DNA of 64,000 nt from Streptomyces sp. AC550_RSS872 (GCF_019049285.1 NZ_JAGMUL010000036.1:1-64000), one strand, 5' to 3'. Positions 14,538 to 24,110 are shown, counted from the stretch's first letter. Notes: generated by a model from the letters alone, not told the origin. Translations and numbers: made by a program.

Positions 14538-16538
14538 TCAGCGCGGCTCCCGCACCACCGCCGTCTCCCCCGCCGCGACGCTGACCGCCCCCGGCACCGA
14601 CCTGCCCGTGAGCAGCTCGGTGGCGTCCGCCGCGACCGCGACATGGGCGGGCCGGTCGGTGTGGTTGATCAGGAAGAGGTAGTCGGCCTCCGGGCCGCGC
14701 CGCAGGACCGCCTCGACACCCTCCGGCGTGCTGCGTACCGGCTCCACTCCCGCCTCCGCGCGGATACGGTCCACCAGCGCGGCCAGCGTCCGCGGATCCG
14801 GCAGCGTGGCCAGGTACCAGGTCACTCCGGCGCCGTGCGCGTTGCGGGTCACCGCCGGGACACCCCTGAGCGGGCCGGACGTGTACGCCGTGACCGGCTC
14901 GGCGCCGGCGAGGCGCACCCGCTCCGACCACAGGGTCCCGGTGCCGCCGTCGCTCAGGCCCACCGACTCGCCCGGCAGCAGCGGGAACAGCTCGTCGGTG
15001 CGCACGCCGAGCGCCTCGCGGAACGCGCCCGGGTAACCGCCCAGCCGGACATGGCAGTTCCCGTCGACCGCGCCGCTGTGGAAGCCGACGGCCAGGGTGC
15101 CGCCGCGTTCCGCGAAGCCGGTGAGGTTGGCCGCGCCCTCGTCGTCCACCAGGTAGAGGCTCGGGGCCAGGACCAGGCGGTAGGCCGACAGGTCGGCGTC
15201 GGGTCGGACGAAGTCCACGGCGACACCCGCGCGCCACAACGGCTCGTACCAGGCACGCACCAGGTCCTGGAAGGACAGTTCGCCGCTCGGCTGCGACGGG
15301 AGTTCCATCGCCCAGCGGGAGCTCCAGTCCCAGACGATCGCCACCTCGGCCGTGCCGACGCTGCCGCGCACCTCGGCGAGCGCCCGCAGATCCGCGCCCA
15401 GGCGGACGACGTCCCGCCAGATCTGGCTGTCCGTGCCCGCGTGCGGAAGCATCGCCGAGTGCCACTGCTCGGCACCCGCCTTGGCCGCCCGCCACTGGAA
15501 GTAAGCGATGCCGTCCGCGCCGCGCGCCACATGGGCGAGCGCGTTGCGCCGCAACTCCCCCGGGCCCTTCGCCCGGTTCACCGGCTGCCAGTTCACCGCA
15601 CCCGTCGAGTGCTCCATCAGCAGCCAGGGGCCGCCCGCGAGGGAGCGGACCAGGTCGCCGCTGAGCGCGATGTCGATCTGCGACTCGGGATCGGCGGACT
15701 GGAGGTAGTGGTCGTTGGAGACGATGTCCAGCTTCGGGGCCCAGCGCCAGTAGTCGAGGGCGTCGAAGTTGTACATCACCATGAAGTTGGTGGTGGCGGG
15801 GACGGTCGGGGCCGCCTCCAGCAGCACCGCGCGCTCCGCCTCGTACAGCGAGAGCAGCTCGTCGCTGGAGAAGCGGCGCCAGTCCAGCTGTTGGGTGGGG
15901 TTGGGGACGGCGCCGGTGGGGCGGGGCGGGAGGATCTCGTCCCAGTCGTAGTACCACTGGCTCCAGAAACGGGTACCCCAGGCGTCGTTGAGGGCGTCCA
16001 GGTCGTCCGCGTACCGCGCCCGCAGCCAGCGCCGGAACGCGGCCGCGCTCTCGTCGCAGTAGCACTCGGCGTTGTGGCAGCCGTACTCGTTGTGGACGTG
16101 CCACATCGCCACCGCCGGGTGGCCCGCGAACCGCCCGGCCAGCGCCCGCGCCATCCGCAGCGCCGCCTCGCGGTACGCCGGGCTGCTCGGGCAGAACGTC
16201 TGACGGCTGCCGTACGACAGCCCCCGGCCGTCCTTGTCGACGGGCAGTGCCTCGGGGTGGGCCTTGAAGAACCACGCCGGGGGCGCCGCCGTCGGGGTCG
16301 CGAGGTCGGCCGCGATGCCGTGGGTGTGGAGCAGGTCGAGGACGCGGTCGAGGAGGGTGAAGTCGTACGCGCCCTCCTTGGGCTCCAGCAGGGCCCAGGA
16401 GAAGATGCCGACGCTGACCATGGTGACCCCGGCCTCGCGCATCAGACGCATGTCCTCGGCCCAGACCTCCTCGGGCCACTGCTCGGGGTTGTAGTCGCCG
16501 CCGTAGGCGATGCCGGGGACGGAGAGTTCGCGCTTCAC
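14538..16538 (-). CDS. Beta-galactosidase, glycoside hydrolase family 42
   Basis: The 666-residue enzyme starts at GTG 16538 (MKRELSVPGIAYGGDYNPEQW), behind GGAGGTG. Catalytic residues of GH42 are visible: acid/base Glu in HVHNEYG (about 151) and nucleophile Glu in WLLMEHSTG (about 309). Four Cys (116, 154, 159, 161) match the GH42 zinc site. It lacks a signal peptide, so it hydrolyses imported beta-galactosides in the cytoplasm. It overlaps the upstream GH36 gene by 4 bases (GTGA) and is the last gene of the galactoside operon. Confidence 0.95.
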   Translation of the reverse strand: MKRELSVPGIAYGGDYNPEQWPEEVWAEDMRLMREAGVTMVSVGIFSWALLEPKEGAYDFTLLDRVLDLLHTHGIAADLATPTAAPPAWFFKAHPEALPVDKDGRGLSYGSRQTFCPSSPAYREAALRMARALAGRFAGHPAVAMWHVHNEYGCHNAECYCDESAAAFRRWLRARYADDLDALNDAWGTRFWSQWYYDWDEILPPRPTGAVPNPTQQLDWRRFSSDELLSLYEAERAVLLEAAPTVPATTNFMVMYNFDALDYWRWAPKLDIVSNDHYLQSADPESQIDIALSGDLVRSLAGGPWLLMEHSTGAVNWQPVNRAKGPGELRRNALAHVARGADGIAYFQWRAAKAGAEQWHSAMLPHAGTDSQIWRDVVRLGADLRALAEVRGSVGTAEVAIVWDWSSRWAMELPSQPSGELSFQDLVRAWYEPLWRAGVAVDFVRPDADLSAYRLVLAPSLYLVDDEGAANLTGFAERGGTLAVGFHSGAVDGNCHVRLGGYPGAFREALGVRTDELFPLLPGESVGLSDGGTGTLWSERVRLAGAEPVTAYTSGPLRGVPAVTRNAHGAGVTWYLATLPDPRTLAALVDRIRAEAGVEPVRSTPEGVEAVLRRGPEADYLFLINHTDRPAHVAVAADATELLTGRSVPGAVSVAAGETAVVREPR

Positions 16539-17854
16539 CGGGCACCTCCGCCGAGGAGACGGCGGGTCGTGGTCACGCCCCACTCGTCCAGGGACAGCAG
16601 ACGGTCGCTGGAGGCCATGAGGCCGCCGGTCGCCTCGACGTGCGCGGCCCACCGCTCCCGGGTCTCGACGGCCGGGCGGGCCATCAGGCAGTCGGGGTCG
16701 TTGATCCAGAGCCGGCCGTGCTGCCACTGGCGGCCGACGCCGGTGAACTCGGCCGGGTCCTGGCCGGGTTGGCTGTAGTCGTCGGCCTCGGGGCGGCGGT
16801 GCGGTGCCGTGTCGGGGCTGACCCGCATCGCGTCGAACAGCCCGACGGACGCGAGCAGAGGTGCGCCGCAGCCCAGCAGGTAGGCGTCCTCGCCGATCGC
16901 CGCCCGGATCAGCTCGATCCCGGAGCGGTACGCCGTCAGCGCGTCGACGTCCGGGTCGTGCCGTACGCCGTCCAGCGCGCCCGCGTAGAGGAAGTCGACC
17001 TTGAAGTAGTCGTAGCCCTCGGCGCGCAGCGTCCGGAAGACCTCTGTCAGATACGCCGCCGCCTCGGGGTGGGTGGTGTCCAGGACGTGCAGGTCGTGGC
17101 CCCAGTTGCGGCCGGCGTGCGTGAAGCCGCCGGCCGCGTCGCGGACCAGCCACTCGGGGTGCTCGGCGGCCAGGTCGCTCGCCGGGTCGACCAGGAAGGG
17201 TGCCGTCCAGATACCGGCGCGGCGGCCCCTCGCCCTGATCGCGTCCGCGATGCCCGCGCGGGAGCGGAAGCGGCCGGAGAGGGTGAGCCAGTCGCCGAGG
17301 GCCTTCTGGTAGCCGTCGTCGATCTGTACGACGTCGATGGGCAGGTCGAGGGCGTCCATCGCACGGAGGTTCTCGTGGATGTCGTCCTCGGTGACGGCCG
17401 TGAAGTACTCGTACCAGGAGCACCAGACCGTCGGGGCCGGGCGCGGGGCGGGCAGCTGGAGGCTGTCGGCCCAGTCGCCGAGCACCGACTGGACGGTGGC
17501 GCCCGTCCACTCCTTCACCGGGCCGTCGGCGCTGACCTCGGCGACGGCGCCGTCCGTCACGACAAGCCGGATCGACGGCACCTCACGCGTCGGGTCGACC
17601 GCCGCCCACAGACGGACCGGCGAGCCGTCACCGGGGTCGAGTGCCAGCAGACCCTCGCCCTGGAAGGTGCCCTCGGGCACGGTGACGCCCGGCCGGTAAC
17701 AGACCGTCGCCCAGTTGTCGTTGGTCGGGCGGTACGGCTTGTCGCCGAGGGAGTAGGCGCCGCTCGGGCTCCAGGACTGCCAGCCCTCCTCGTGGACGCG
17801 GGCGTTGGCCGGGTCCACGGGCGCGGAGGCGACCGGGGTGAAGGGGTTGTGCAC
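16535..17854 (-). CDS. Alpha-galactosidase-like glycoside hydrolase (GH36/melibiase type)
   Basis: The 439-residue protein starts at GTG 17854 (MHNPFTPVASAPVDP), 26 bases after the permease stop; a TTG 18 bases further up is an alternative. It has EEGWQSWSPSGAY at the N-terminus, WCSWYEYF before the barrel, VVQIDDGYQ, the nucleophile Asp in YFKVDFLYAG (about 287) and the likely acid/base Asp in MRVSPDTAP (about 348). It is shorter than bacterial GH36 enzymes of about 700 residues, fitting the compact clade. No signal peptide; it acts on imported alpha-galactosides next to the GH42 enzyme, so the operon can open both anomers. Confidence 0.88.
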   Translation of the reverse strand: MHNPFTPVASAPVDPANARVHEEGWQSWSPSGAYSLGDKPYRPTNDNWATVCYRPGVTVPEGTFQGEGLLALDPGDGSPVRLWAAVDPTREVPSIRLVVTDGAVAEVSADGPVKEWTGATVQSVLGDWADSLQLPAPRPAPTVWCSWYEYFTAVTEDDIHENLRAMDALDLPIDVVQIDDGYQKALGDWLTLSGRFRSRAGIADAIRARGRRAGIWTAPFLVDPASDLAAEHPEWLVRDAAGGFTHAGRNWGHDLHVLDTTHPEAAAYLTEVFRTLRAEGYDYFKVDFLYAGALDGVRHDPDVDALTAYRSGIELIRAAIGEDAYLLGCGAPLLASVGLFDAMRVSPDTAPHRRPEADDYSQPGQDPAEFTGVGRQWQHGRLWINDPDCLMARPAVETRERWAAHVEATGGLMASSDRLLSLDEWGVTTTRRLLGGGAR

Positions 17855-17880
17855 GGGGATCTCTTTCAAGCTGAGGGCCG

Positions 17881-18771
17881 TCAGCCCTTGTTGGCGCCGA
17901 GGGTGAGGCCGCTGACGAACTGGCGCTGGAGCACGAAGTACACGATCAGGGTGGGGATCGCGGTGAGCAGGGCGCCGGCGGCGACGAGGTTGGGGTCGGT
18001 GAAGTACGCGCCGGTGAGGTTGTTCAGTGCCGAGGTGATCGGCATGTTCTCGCCGGTGGAGATCAGGACGAGGGCCCAGAAGAAGTCGTTGTAGATCCAG
18101 ATGGACAGCAGCGTGGCCAGGGCGGCCATCGCCGGGCGGCACAGCGGGAGCACGATCTGCCAGTACTGCCGCCAGACCGAGGCGCCGTCGACGAGCGCGG
18201 CCTCGGTGAGCTCGTGCGGCAGGCTGCGCATGTAGTTGCTGAGCACGAAGGCGCAGAACCCGGACTGGAACGCCACGTGGATCAGCACCAGGCCGAGGGC
18301 GGAGTCGTAGAGCTTGCCGCTCATGGTGATGCCTGGCAGGTCGATCAGCAGATACAGCCGGTACAGCGGGGTGATGATGACCTGCTGCGGCAGCAGGTTG
18401 CCCGCCGTGAAGACCAGCAGCAGCGCCAGGTTGAGGCGGAAGTCGAAGCGGCTGACGTAGAAGGCGACCATGGAGGACAGGAACAGCGTCAACAGCACCG
18501 CCGGCACGGCGATGATCATCGTGTTGACGAAGTAGTGACTCATGTCCGACTGCGTGAACGCGTTGGTGAAGTTGTCGAAGTTCAGCGTGTCCGGCCAGGA
18601 CACGTATCCCTTCTCGCTCGTCTCGCTGTACGGGCGCAGCGCCGAGTAGATCGCCCAGGCCAGCGGGGCGATCCAGACCAGCGCCATGGACGCCAGGAAG
18701 AGGTGCAGCAGGATCCGGCCGGGGCGGACGGGGGTGCGCTGCTTGCCGAGCGTGGCGGTGGGGGTGCTCAT
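17881..18771 (-). CDS. Sugar ABC transporter permease, MalG type
   Basis: A 296-residue inner-membrane permease with about six transmembrane helices, beginning MSTPTATLGKQRTPVRPGR. The cytoplasmic EAA loop LTEAALVDGASVWRQYWQIVLP, which contacts the ATPase, is intact. ATG at 18771 overlaps the stop of the other permease by 4 bases (ATGA). It forms the heterodimeric channel with its neighbour. Confidence 0.95.
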   Translation of the reverse strand: MSTPTATLGKQRTPVRPGRILLHLFLASMALVWIAPLAWAIYSALRPYSETSEKGYVSWPDTLNFDNFTNAFTQSDMSHYFVNTMIIAVPAVLLTLFLSSMVAFYVSRFDFRLNLALLLVFTAGNLLPQQVIITPLYRLYLLIDLPGITMSGKLYDSALGLVLIHVAFQSGFCAFVLSNYMRSLPHELTEAALVDGASVWRQYWQIVLPLCRPAMAALATLLSIWIYNDFFWALVLISTGENMPITSALNNLTGAYFTDPNLVAAGALLTAIPTLIVYFVLQRQFVSGLTLGANKG

Positions 18772-19754
18772 GCGCGCCGCTCCTTCCGGAAGGTGGCCAC
18801 CAGGTAGGGAATGATCACGACGAGGGAGATCAGCAGCAGGACGACCGCGATGGCGGAGCCGTATCCGATGCGGCTGGACTCGCCGATGATGTTGTTGGTG
18901 ACCAGGATCGAGAGCAGCTCGGTGCCCTCGGCGCCCTTGTTGAAGACGAAGACCAGGTCGAAGCAGCGCAGGGCCTCGATGATGGTGACGACCAGGACGA
19001 CGGTGTTGGTCGGCCGCAGGGTGGGGAAGATGACGTTCTTGAACGTCTGCCACTCGTTGGCGCCGTCGAGCGAGGACGCCTCCCGCAGCGAGGGGTCGAC
19101 ACCCTTCAGGCCCGCCAGGTACAGGATCATCATGTAGCCGGTGTGGCGCCAGGACGCGGCGATCAGGATCGCCCAGAGGTTGAGGTCCGGGTCGCCGATC
19201 CAGTCGATGTACTTGCCCGGCTCGTTGGCCCCGATGATGCTGTTGATCAGGCCGGTGTCGGGGTTGTAGATCAGCTGCCAGACGAAGCCGATGACGGCCA
19301 TCGACAGCACGACGGGCAGGAAGAACGCGGTCTGGTAGACACGGCTGAAGCGGATCTTCTTGTCCAGCTGCACGGCCAGGAACAGGCCCAGCGGCGTCGG
19401 GATCACGATCAGCACGACGAACCAGATGACATTGTGCTGGACGGCGGGCCAGAACTGCGGGTTGTTGGTGAACAGCTCCTTGAAGTTCTCCAGCCCGACC
19501 CACTTGATCGAGTCGAAGCCGATGCCGTCCCAGGTGGTGAAGGCCAGCGCGATGGAGGCCAGCGCCGTCACCCAGACGAGGGCGATGTGCAGGATGGTCG
19601 GCAGGCCCGCCATGAAACCGAGGGTGAGCCGGTCACGGCGGGTCAGCAGGCGGCGGTGCCCCTGGGGCACCTTGCCGGCGTTCTTGGCGGGGGCAGCGCC
19701 CGAAGGCGGCACGGCGGCCGCCTCCGGGTTCTCCTTGGTGATGTCCGTGGTCAT
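18768..19754 (-). CDS. Sugar ABC transporter permease, MalF type
   Basis: A 328-residue permease (MTTDITKENPEAAAVPPSG...) with a hydrophilic N-terminus, about six helices and the EAA loop LREASSLDGANEWQTFKNVIFP. It lies 23 bases after the binding-protein gene and overlaps the next permease by 4 bases. No ATPase gene is present; Streptomyces sugar importers of this kind normally share the general ATPase MsiK, encoded elsewhere. Confidence 0.95.
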   Translation of the reverse strand: MTTDITKENPEAAAVPPSGAAPAKNAGKVPQGHRRLLTRRDRLTLGFMAGLPTILHIALVWVTALASIALAFTTWDGIGFDSIKWVGLENFKELFTNNPQFWPAVQHNVIWFVVLIVIPTPLGLFLAVQLDKKIRFSRVYQTAFFLPVVLSMAVIGFVWQLIYNPDTGLINSIIGANEPGKYIDWIGDPDLNLWAILIAASWRHTGYMMILYLAGLKGVDPSLREASSLDGANEWQTFKNVIFPTLRPTNTVVLVVTIIEALRCFDLVFVFNKGAEGTELLSILVTNNIIGESSRIGYGSAIAVVLLLISLVVIIPYLVATFRKERRA

Positions 19755-19777
19755 ATCGATCAGCCCGATCTGCCGGA

Positions 19778-21091
19778 TCAGCCGGACGCGAAGATCGTCT
19801 TCTTCTGGCGCTCGATCGAGGACAGCAGGCTGTCGACGCTCTTGGGGTCACGGACGAACTTCTGGAGCGCGGGCTGCATCACCGTGGAGGTGAAGTCCGG
19901 ACGGCTGTCCCGGTCCATGAACTGGGTCAGCGACTTGGCGCCCGCGATCATCTCGTAGGCCTTCTTCTGCAAGGCGGTGTACGACGAGGTGTCGGCGCCG
20001 GTGGCGGCGTGGACCACGCTCGGGTCGGACTTGAGGTAGATGGTCTCGGCATCGGTGGTGCCGAGGTACTCAAGGAGCTTGACGGACTCGGCCTTGTTCT
20101 TCGGGCTCTTGCTCATCATGAAGCCGTCGGTCGGCGCCTCGACGGTGTCCTGGCCGTACGCCGGGTCGATCTCCGGGAAGGCGAAGAAGTCGAGGTCCTC
20201 CAGGGCGGCCTTGTCGGTGAACTGCTGGGCCACGAAGGTGCCGAGGAGGTACATGCCCGCCTTCTTGGAGGCCAGCGTCTGGGCCGCGTCCTGCCAGGTG
20301 CGGCCGGTGGCGCCCTCTTGGTGGTACGGGAGGATCTCGGTCCACAGGTCGAAGACCTTGCGTACCTTGGCGTCGGTCCAGGAGGCCTTGCCCGCCATCA
20401 GCTCGACGTGGAAGTCGTAGCCGTTCTGGCGGAAGTTGATCTGGTCGAAGGTGCCGAGTGCGGGCCAGGCGTCCTTGTCACCGAAGGCGATCGGCACGAG
20501 GCCGTCCTTCTTCATCTGCTTGCACAGCGCGACGAAGTCGTCCCACTTGGTGGGGACTTCGTACCCCTTCTCCTTGAAGACGCTCTTCCGGTAGAAGATC
20601 GCCCACGGGTACGAATACAGCGGCACGAAGTAGTACTTGCCGTCCTCGCCCTTGCTGAGCTTGTGCATCGCCTCGGGGAAGTTGCCCCCGATGGTCTTCC
20701 ACACGTCGTCGATCGGCGCGGCCAGTCCCTTGGCCGCGAAGAACTGCATCCGGTAACCGGCGAACCAGGTGAACACGTCGTCCGGCGTGCCCTGGAGGTA
20801 GGAGTTGATCTGCTCCTGGAACGTGTTGGAGTCCTTGGTGTTCACGTCGACCGTGATGCCGGACTTCTTCTTGTAGGCCGCGTAGATGTCGGCGAACGCC
20901 TTCTTCGGCACCGGGTCGGACGCCTTGGAGCCGAGAGTGACGGTCTTCGGGTCACTCGCCGTACCGCTGCCGCCGCAGGCGCTGAGCAGCGGGATGCCTG
21001 CGCCGAGTACGGCGGCGCCGCCGATGCCGCGCAGCAGGGTGCGACGGCCGGGCGAAGGCAGGGAGAGACCGGAGGGGGTGAGGTGCTGCAT
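19778..21091 (-). CDS. Extracellular sugar-binding lipoprotein of the ABC importer
   Basis: A 437-residue solute-binding protein. The N-terminus has a twin-arginine-like signal (PGRRTLLRG) and the lipobox LLSAC with Cys at about 39, so it is exported and anchored to the membrane. The mature part has the CUT1 binding-protein look (NTFQEQINSYLQGTPDDVFTW, YPWAIFYRKSVFKEKGYEVP, YVED-free C-terminus ending ERQKKTIFASG). It is first in the operon, followed by two permeases, GH36 and GH42, so the ligand is probably a galactoside or galacto-oligosaccharide. Confidence 0.94.
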   Translation of the reverse strand: MQHLTPSGLSLPSPGRRTLLRGIGGAAVLGAGIPLLSACGGSGTASDPKTVTLGSKASDPVPKKAFADIYAAYKKKSGITVDVNTKDSNTFQEQINSYLQGTPDDVFTWFAGYRMQFFAAKGLAAPIDDVWKTIGGNFPEAMHKLSKGEDGKYYFVPLYSYPWAIFYRKSVFKEKGYEVPTKWDDFVALCKQMKKDGLVPIAFGDKDAWPALGTFDQINFRQNGYDFHVELMAGKASWTDAKVRKVFDLWTEILPYHQEGATGRTWQDAAQTLASKKAGMYLLGTFVAQQFTDKAALEDLDFFAFPEIDPAYGQDTVEAPTDGFMMSKSPKNKAESVKLLEYLGTTDAETIYLKSDPSVVHAATGADTSSYTALQKKAYEMIAGAKSLTQFMDRDSRPDFTSTVMQPALQKFVRDPKSVDSLLSSIERQKKTIFASG

Positions 21092-21188
21092 CTACGGCTC
21101 CTGGTGGCAGGGTTCGATCATGAGCGTGTGGTTCGCCGAAGTCCGTCGTAACCGATCAGAAAACAACTTGACCGAACACGGTGGCGCA

Positions 21189-21245
21189 ATAACAGCGGTA
21201 TGTCAGGTCATGCGTCAAGAGATGACGATCGCCGTTTCGGAAACG
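21189..21245 (-). promoter_or_regulatory. Promoter and candidate LacI-type operator of the galactoside operon
   Basis: On the minus strand TTGACG (21213-21218) and TGTTAT (21189-21194) stand 18 bases apart, a fair vegetative promoter about 100 bases before the binding-protein ATG. Just upstream lies CGTTTCGGAAACG (21233-21245), a 13-base palindrome with a single central G, similar in arms to LacI-family operators. No LacI gene is in the window. Confidence 0.5.
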
Positions 21246-21350
21246 TGACCGACATCTCGAACCCCCAAGCTCATCGTGGTGATGATCGAACCCGGGAACG
21301 TTCACGGCGCCGCCGGGCCGCGGACACGACGCGCACAGTCGTCTGACCTG

Positions 21351-23297
21351 CTACCGCACGAGCACGGTACTGGTCTCGCTCACCTGGTCGACCTCCGACG
21401 TCCGGACGGTCACCTTCATCTCCCACGTTCCGGCGATGGGCAGGTTGAGGAAGCTGTTACCCCAGTAGCCGCCCTTGTCCGTGAGCCCGGCGTCGAGGGG
21501 GCCGATGTCCTTGGCGGGGTGGGTGAAGGAGATCCTCAGCTCAGGAACGACGGAGACGCCGCCGTCGGGGCCGTAGACGAGCGCCTCGATCGAGTTGTCG
21601 CCGACCCGGCCCGGATCGAGGGTGACCTGCACCTTGCCGTGGCCGCCGGGGGTGCCGACGTCGAAGGGGACGTTGGTGACGGAGGCCCCGATGACCGCGG
21701 GCGCCCCCGCCGCCGCGTCGGCCTCCGCCCGGCCGGGCAGCGTGCTGGTGAGGATCGTGGTGATCGCCAGCACGGCGGCACCGACGGCAACCTCGGTGAG
21801 GACGGAGCGGCGCAGGGCGCGGCGGTGCGGGTCCGGGGAAGGCGGTGCGTCGGCCGGGGCCGGCGGTACGTCGGCCGGGGGAGACGGTACGTCCGCCAGG
21901 GGAGGCGGTACGTCGGCCGGGGGAGGCGGCTCGGGAAGCGCCGGCCCGCCGACCGTCGGCGCGCCGACCGCCTCGGGGACGCGCTCGTTTTCCCGCTCCC
22001 GTTCCCGCTCCCGCTCCCGTTCCGGCTCCCGCTCCCGTTCCGGCTCCCGCTCCGGCTCCTGTACGACCGCCTCCGCGTCGACCGTGGTCGTCGCCAGCCG
22101 CGCCGTCCAGCGACGCGAGAGGGCCGCCGCCCCGAGGAGCAGGGCCACCGCGGCCAGCTTGAGGATCAGGAGCCTGCCGTACGTCGTGCCGGTGAGCGTG
22201 TCCCAGGAGCCGAGGCCGCGCCAGGACTGGTAGACGCCGGTGACGACCAGGACGGTCACGGAAGCGAAGGCGATGCGGGAGAAGCGGGTCACCGCGGCCG
22301 GGGTGAGGTGAGCCCGGTACAGGGTCACGAGCAGGGCCGCGAGCCCGCCCAGCCATACCGCCGTGGCGAGCAGATGCAGCGCCGAGGACGTCATCGCCAC
22401 CGGAACCTGGATGCCGGCGGAGGCGTGCTCGCCGGCGGCCCAGGTCACGGCGAGGCCGACGGCGAGGGCGGCGCCGCCCCAGCCGTACGGCTTGCGCCGC
22501 CTGGTCAGGCGTACGAGATAGACGGCGGCGACGGCCAGGAGGCCCAGCCGGGCGACGAGGACCGCACCCGGGCGGCCGGTCAGGGTGCGGGTGAGGGAGT
22601 CGGCGCTCAGCGACCCCAGGGGCCCCTCGCCGGTCTCGTACGGGGCGCGCAGCACCAGCAGGGCGAGGGTGGCGCCAAGCAGTGTCCACCAGCTCGCCCT
22701 CAGCAGCCTGCGGAGCACGGGCGCGTCCGGCGGACGGCAGACCGCCGTGAACGTCGCCGTACCGATGAGCAGGGCGACGGCGAGGTAGGCCAGATAGCGG
22801 GCGATGTTGTAGAGACTCTTGGTCGCCGGGTCCTCGGTGGGGCCGGTGTCCACGGTGGCCGTGGTGAGGGACGCCTTGCCGACGGAGAACGTGAAGGCGC
22901 CGGAGACGGGGTGGCTGTCGGCCGACACCACCCGCCAGGCGACGGTGTACGTCCCCTGGGTGAGCTTCGCGGGCAACGTCACCCGGGCGGTGTCGCTGCC
23001 GTCCGGGGCGTGCTGCGGCTCGCCCGTGCGCAGACGGCGGCCGTCGGGGTCCAGGACGCGGAAGGAGTCGTCGAGCAGACCGACCGACTCCGTGAAGGTC
23101 AGGGTGAGGTGGCGGGGGGCCGACTTGAGGACGGTTCCGTCCTGGGGATCGGTGGCGCGGAGGGCCGCGTGGGCCGACGCGGGGGCCGTGCCGCCGAGGA
23201 GGAACAGGACCAGCAGGGTGCCCAGCAGCACCAGCCTTTGAAGCCGTCGCTGTCCTCGACGCCCGCGACGTCCTGGCCGTCCGCCATCACACCTCAC
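21351..23297 (-). CDS. Copper resistance protein: CopC-CopD fusion with C-terminal YtkA-like domain
   Basis: A 648-residue membrane protein. A signal segment ends in ASA before His43 (mature start HAALRATDPQDG), the copper-ligand His of CopC; the CopC beta-barrel follows (LTFTESVGLLDDSF, WRVVSADSHPVSGAF). Eight or so helices form the CopD part (about 165-415). A low-complexity linker of Glu/Arg/Pro repeats (about 425-500) precedes another helix and a soluble C-terminal domain (NVPFDVGTPGGHGKVQVTLDPG). Family members take up or deliver copper. The start is a weak GTG at 23297; an internal GTG near codon 23 is possible. The linker is encoded by nested tandem repeats. Confidence 0.88.
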   Translation of the reverse strand: MRCDGGRPGRRGRRGQRRLQRLVLLGTLLVLFLLGGTAPASAHAALRATDPQDGTVLKSAPRHLTLTFTESVGLLDDSFRVLDPDGRRLRTGEPQHAPDGSDTARVTLPAKLTQGTYTVAWRVVSADSHPVSGAFTFSVGKASLTTATVDTGPTEDPATKSLYNIARYLAYLAVALLIGTATFTAVCRPPDAPVLRRLLRASWWTLLGATLALLVLRAPYETGEGPLGSLSADSLTRTLTGRPGAVLVARLGLLAVAAVYLVRLTRRRKPYGWGGAALAVGLAVTWAAGEHASAGIQVPVAMTSSALHLLATAVWLGGLAALLVTLYRAHLTPAAVTRFSRIAFASVTVLVVTGVYQSWRGLGSWDTLTGTTYGRLLILKLAAVALLLGAAALSRRWTARLATTTVDAEAVVQEPEREPEREREPERERERERERENERVPEAVGAPTVGGPALPEPPPPADVPPPLADVPSPPADVPPAPADAPPSPDPHRRALRRSVLTEVAVGAAVLAITTILTSTLPGRAEADAAAGAPAVIGASVTNVPFDVGTPGGHGKVQVTLDPGRVGDNSIEALVYGPDGGVSVVPELRISFTHPAKDIGPLDAGLTDKGGYWGNSFLNLPIAGTWEMKVTVRTSEVDQVSETSTVLVR

Positions 23298-23369
23298 GCC
23301 GCTTCTCCGTCGTCGATCCGTGCCACCTCGCAGTTACGTACGGATGCGAAGCGTTTCACGCTCACCGAC

Positions 23370-23706
23370 TCACCCGCTCATCTCGAACCAGAGCAGCTTC
23401 CCGGCGTGCCGGTCGAAGGTGCCGTCGCCGAGAGAGCCGAGGGAACCGAGGGAACCGAGGGAAACTCCGCCCCAGCAGTCGGCGTATTCCTGTACGAGGC
23501 GCAGACCGCGACCACCTTCGGAGTCCGGCGGGGTGAGCGGGATGTGGTCATGAGGCGGTCGGGCGAAGGGGGCGGGAACGCGGGGGTGGCTGTCCCAGAC
23601 CCCGACGCGCAGAGGCCCATCGGCGAGGGCGGTCAGGCGGAGTGATGCGGGGCCGCTGGTGTGCAGGTAGGTGTTCGTCACCATCTCCGAGGTCAGCAGC
23701 TCGACG
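23370..23706 (-). pseudogene. Anti-sigma-type ATP-binding protein (RsbW-like), N-terminus deleted
   Basis: The frame reads RVELLTSEMVTNTYLHT, the N-box of HATPase_c kinases, then LRVGVWDSHPRVP and GGRGLRLVQEYADCWG (G-box) and ends KLLWFEMSG. Normal family members have 30-50 residues before the N-box; here the homology begins right at the junction with the divergent XRE fragment near 23706. An ATG at 23684 could start a 104-residue product lacking part of the N-box helix. A 9-bp tandem repeat has inserted SLGSLGSLG near 23440-23468. Intact homologues phosphorylate anti-anti-sigma factors. Confidence 0.75.
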
Positions 23707-23707
23707 C

Positions 23708-24100
23708 GTGAAGCGCCAGGCCGTCCTGTTCGAGGGCACGCCCACCCCCTACACGGCCATCGTCCATGAGGCCGCCCTGCGTATGGGCTTCGGCGGCGCG
23801 GACGTCGCCCGCGCCCAGCTGCGGTACCTACTGGAAATGAGCGAGCAGCCGACGGTCACCTTGCTGGTGCTGCCCTTCGGCCAGACCGGCTTCCCCGCCG
23901 CGGGACAGCCAATCACGTGCGCGATCGGACCTGTCCCGCAGCTCGACACCGTCGTCCTGGACACTGACCACGGCTGCGAATTCCTGGACGCGGAGGCCCA
24001 GCTGAACCGCTACCGCTCCGTACTGGACCACATGGAGTCCCGCGCACTCCCCGAACGCGAATCACGAGACCTGATCCACCGCATCGCCGCCGAACTCTGA
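23708..24100 (+). pseudogene. XRE/DUF5753 regulator, N-terminal HTH and linker deleted
   Basis: The 130-residue frame VKRQAVLFEGTPTPYTAIV to the end (LDTVVLDTDHGCEFLDAEAQ, RDLIHRIAAEL) is the C-terminal half of DUF5753, the sensor-like domain that follows a helix-turn-helix in a large Streptomyces regulator family (usual length about 280). The helix-turn-helix half is missing, replaced by the reversed ATPase fragment. A GTG at 23708 might be used, but there is no good Shine-Dalgarno. The partner DUF397 gene follows intact. Confidence 0.78.
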
Positions 24101-24110
24101 GGAACCCACC

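Noticed and set aside
14538..17510. A minus-strand frame spanning the GH42 gene and shifted part of GH36
   Set aside because: Only the portion after the GTG at 16538 has meaning; the upstream part is out-of-frame GH36 DNA without its own domains.
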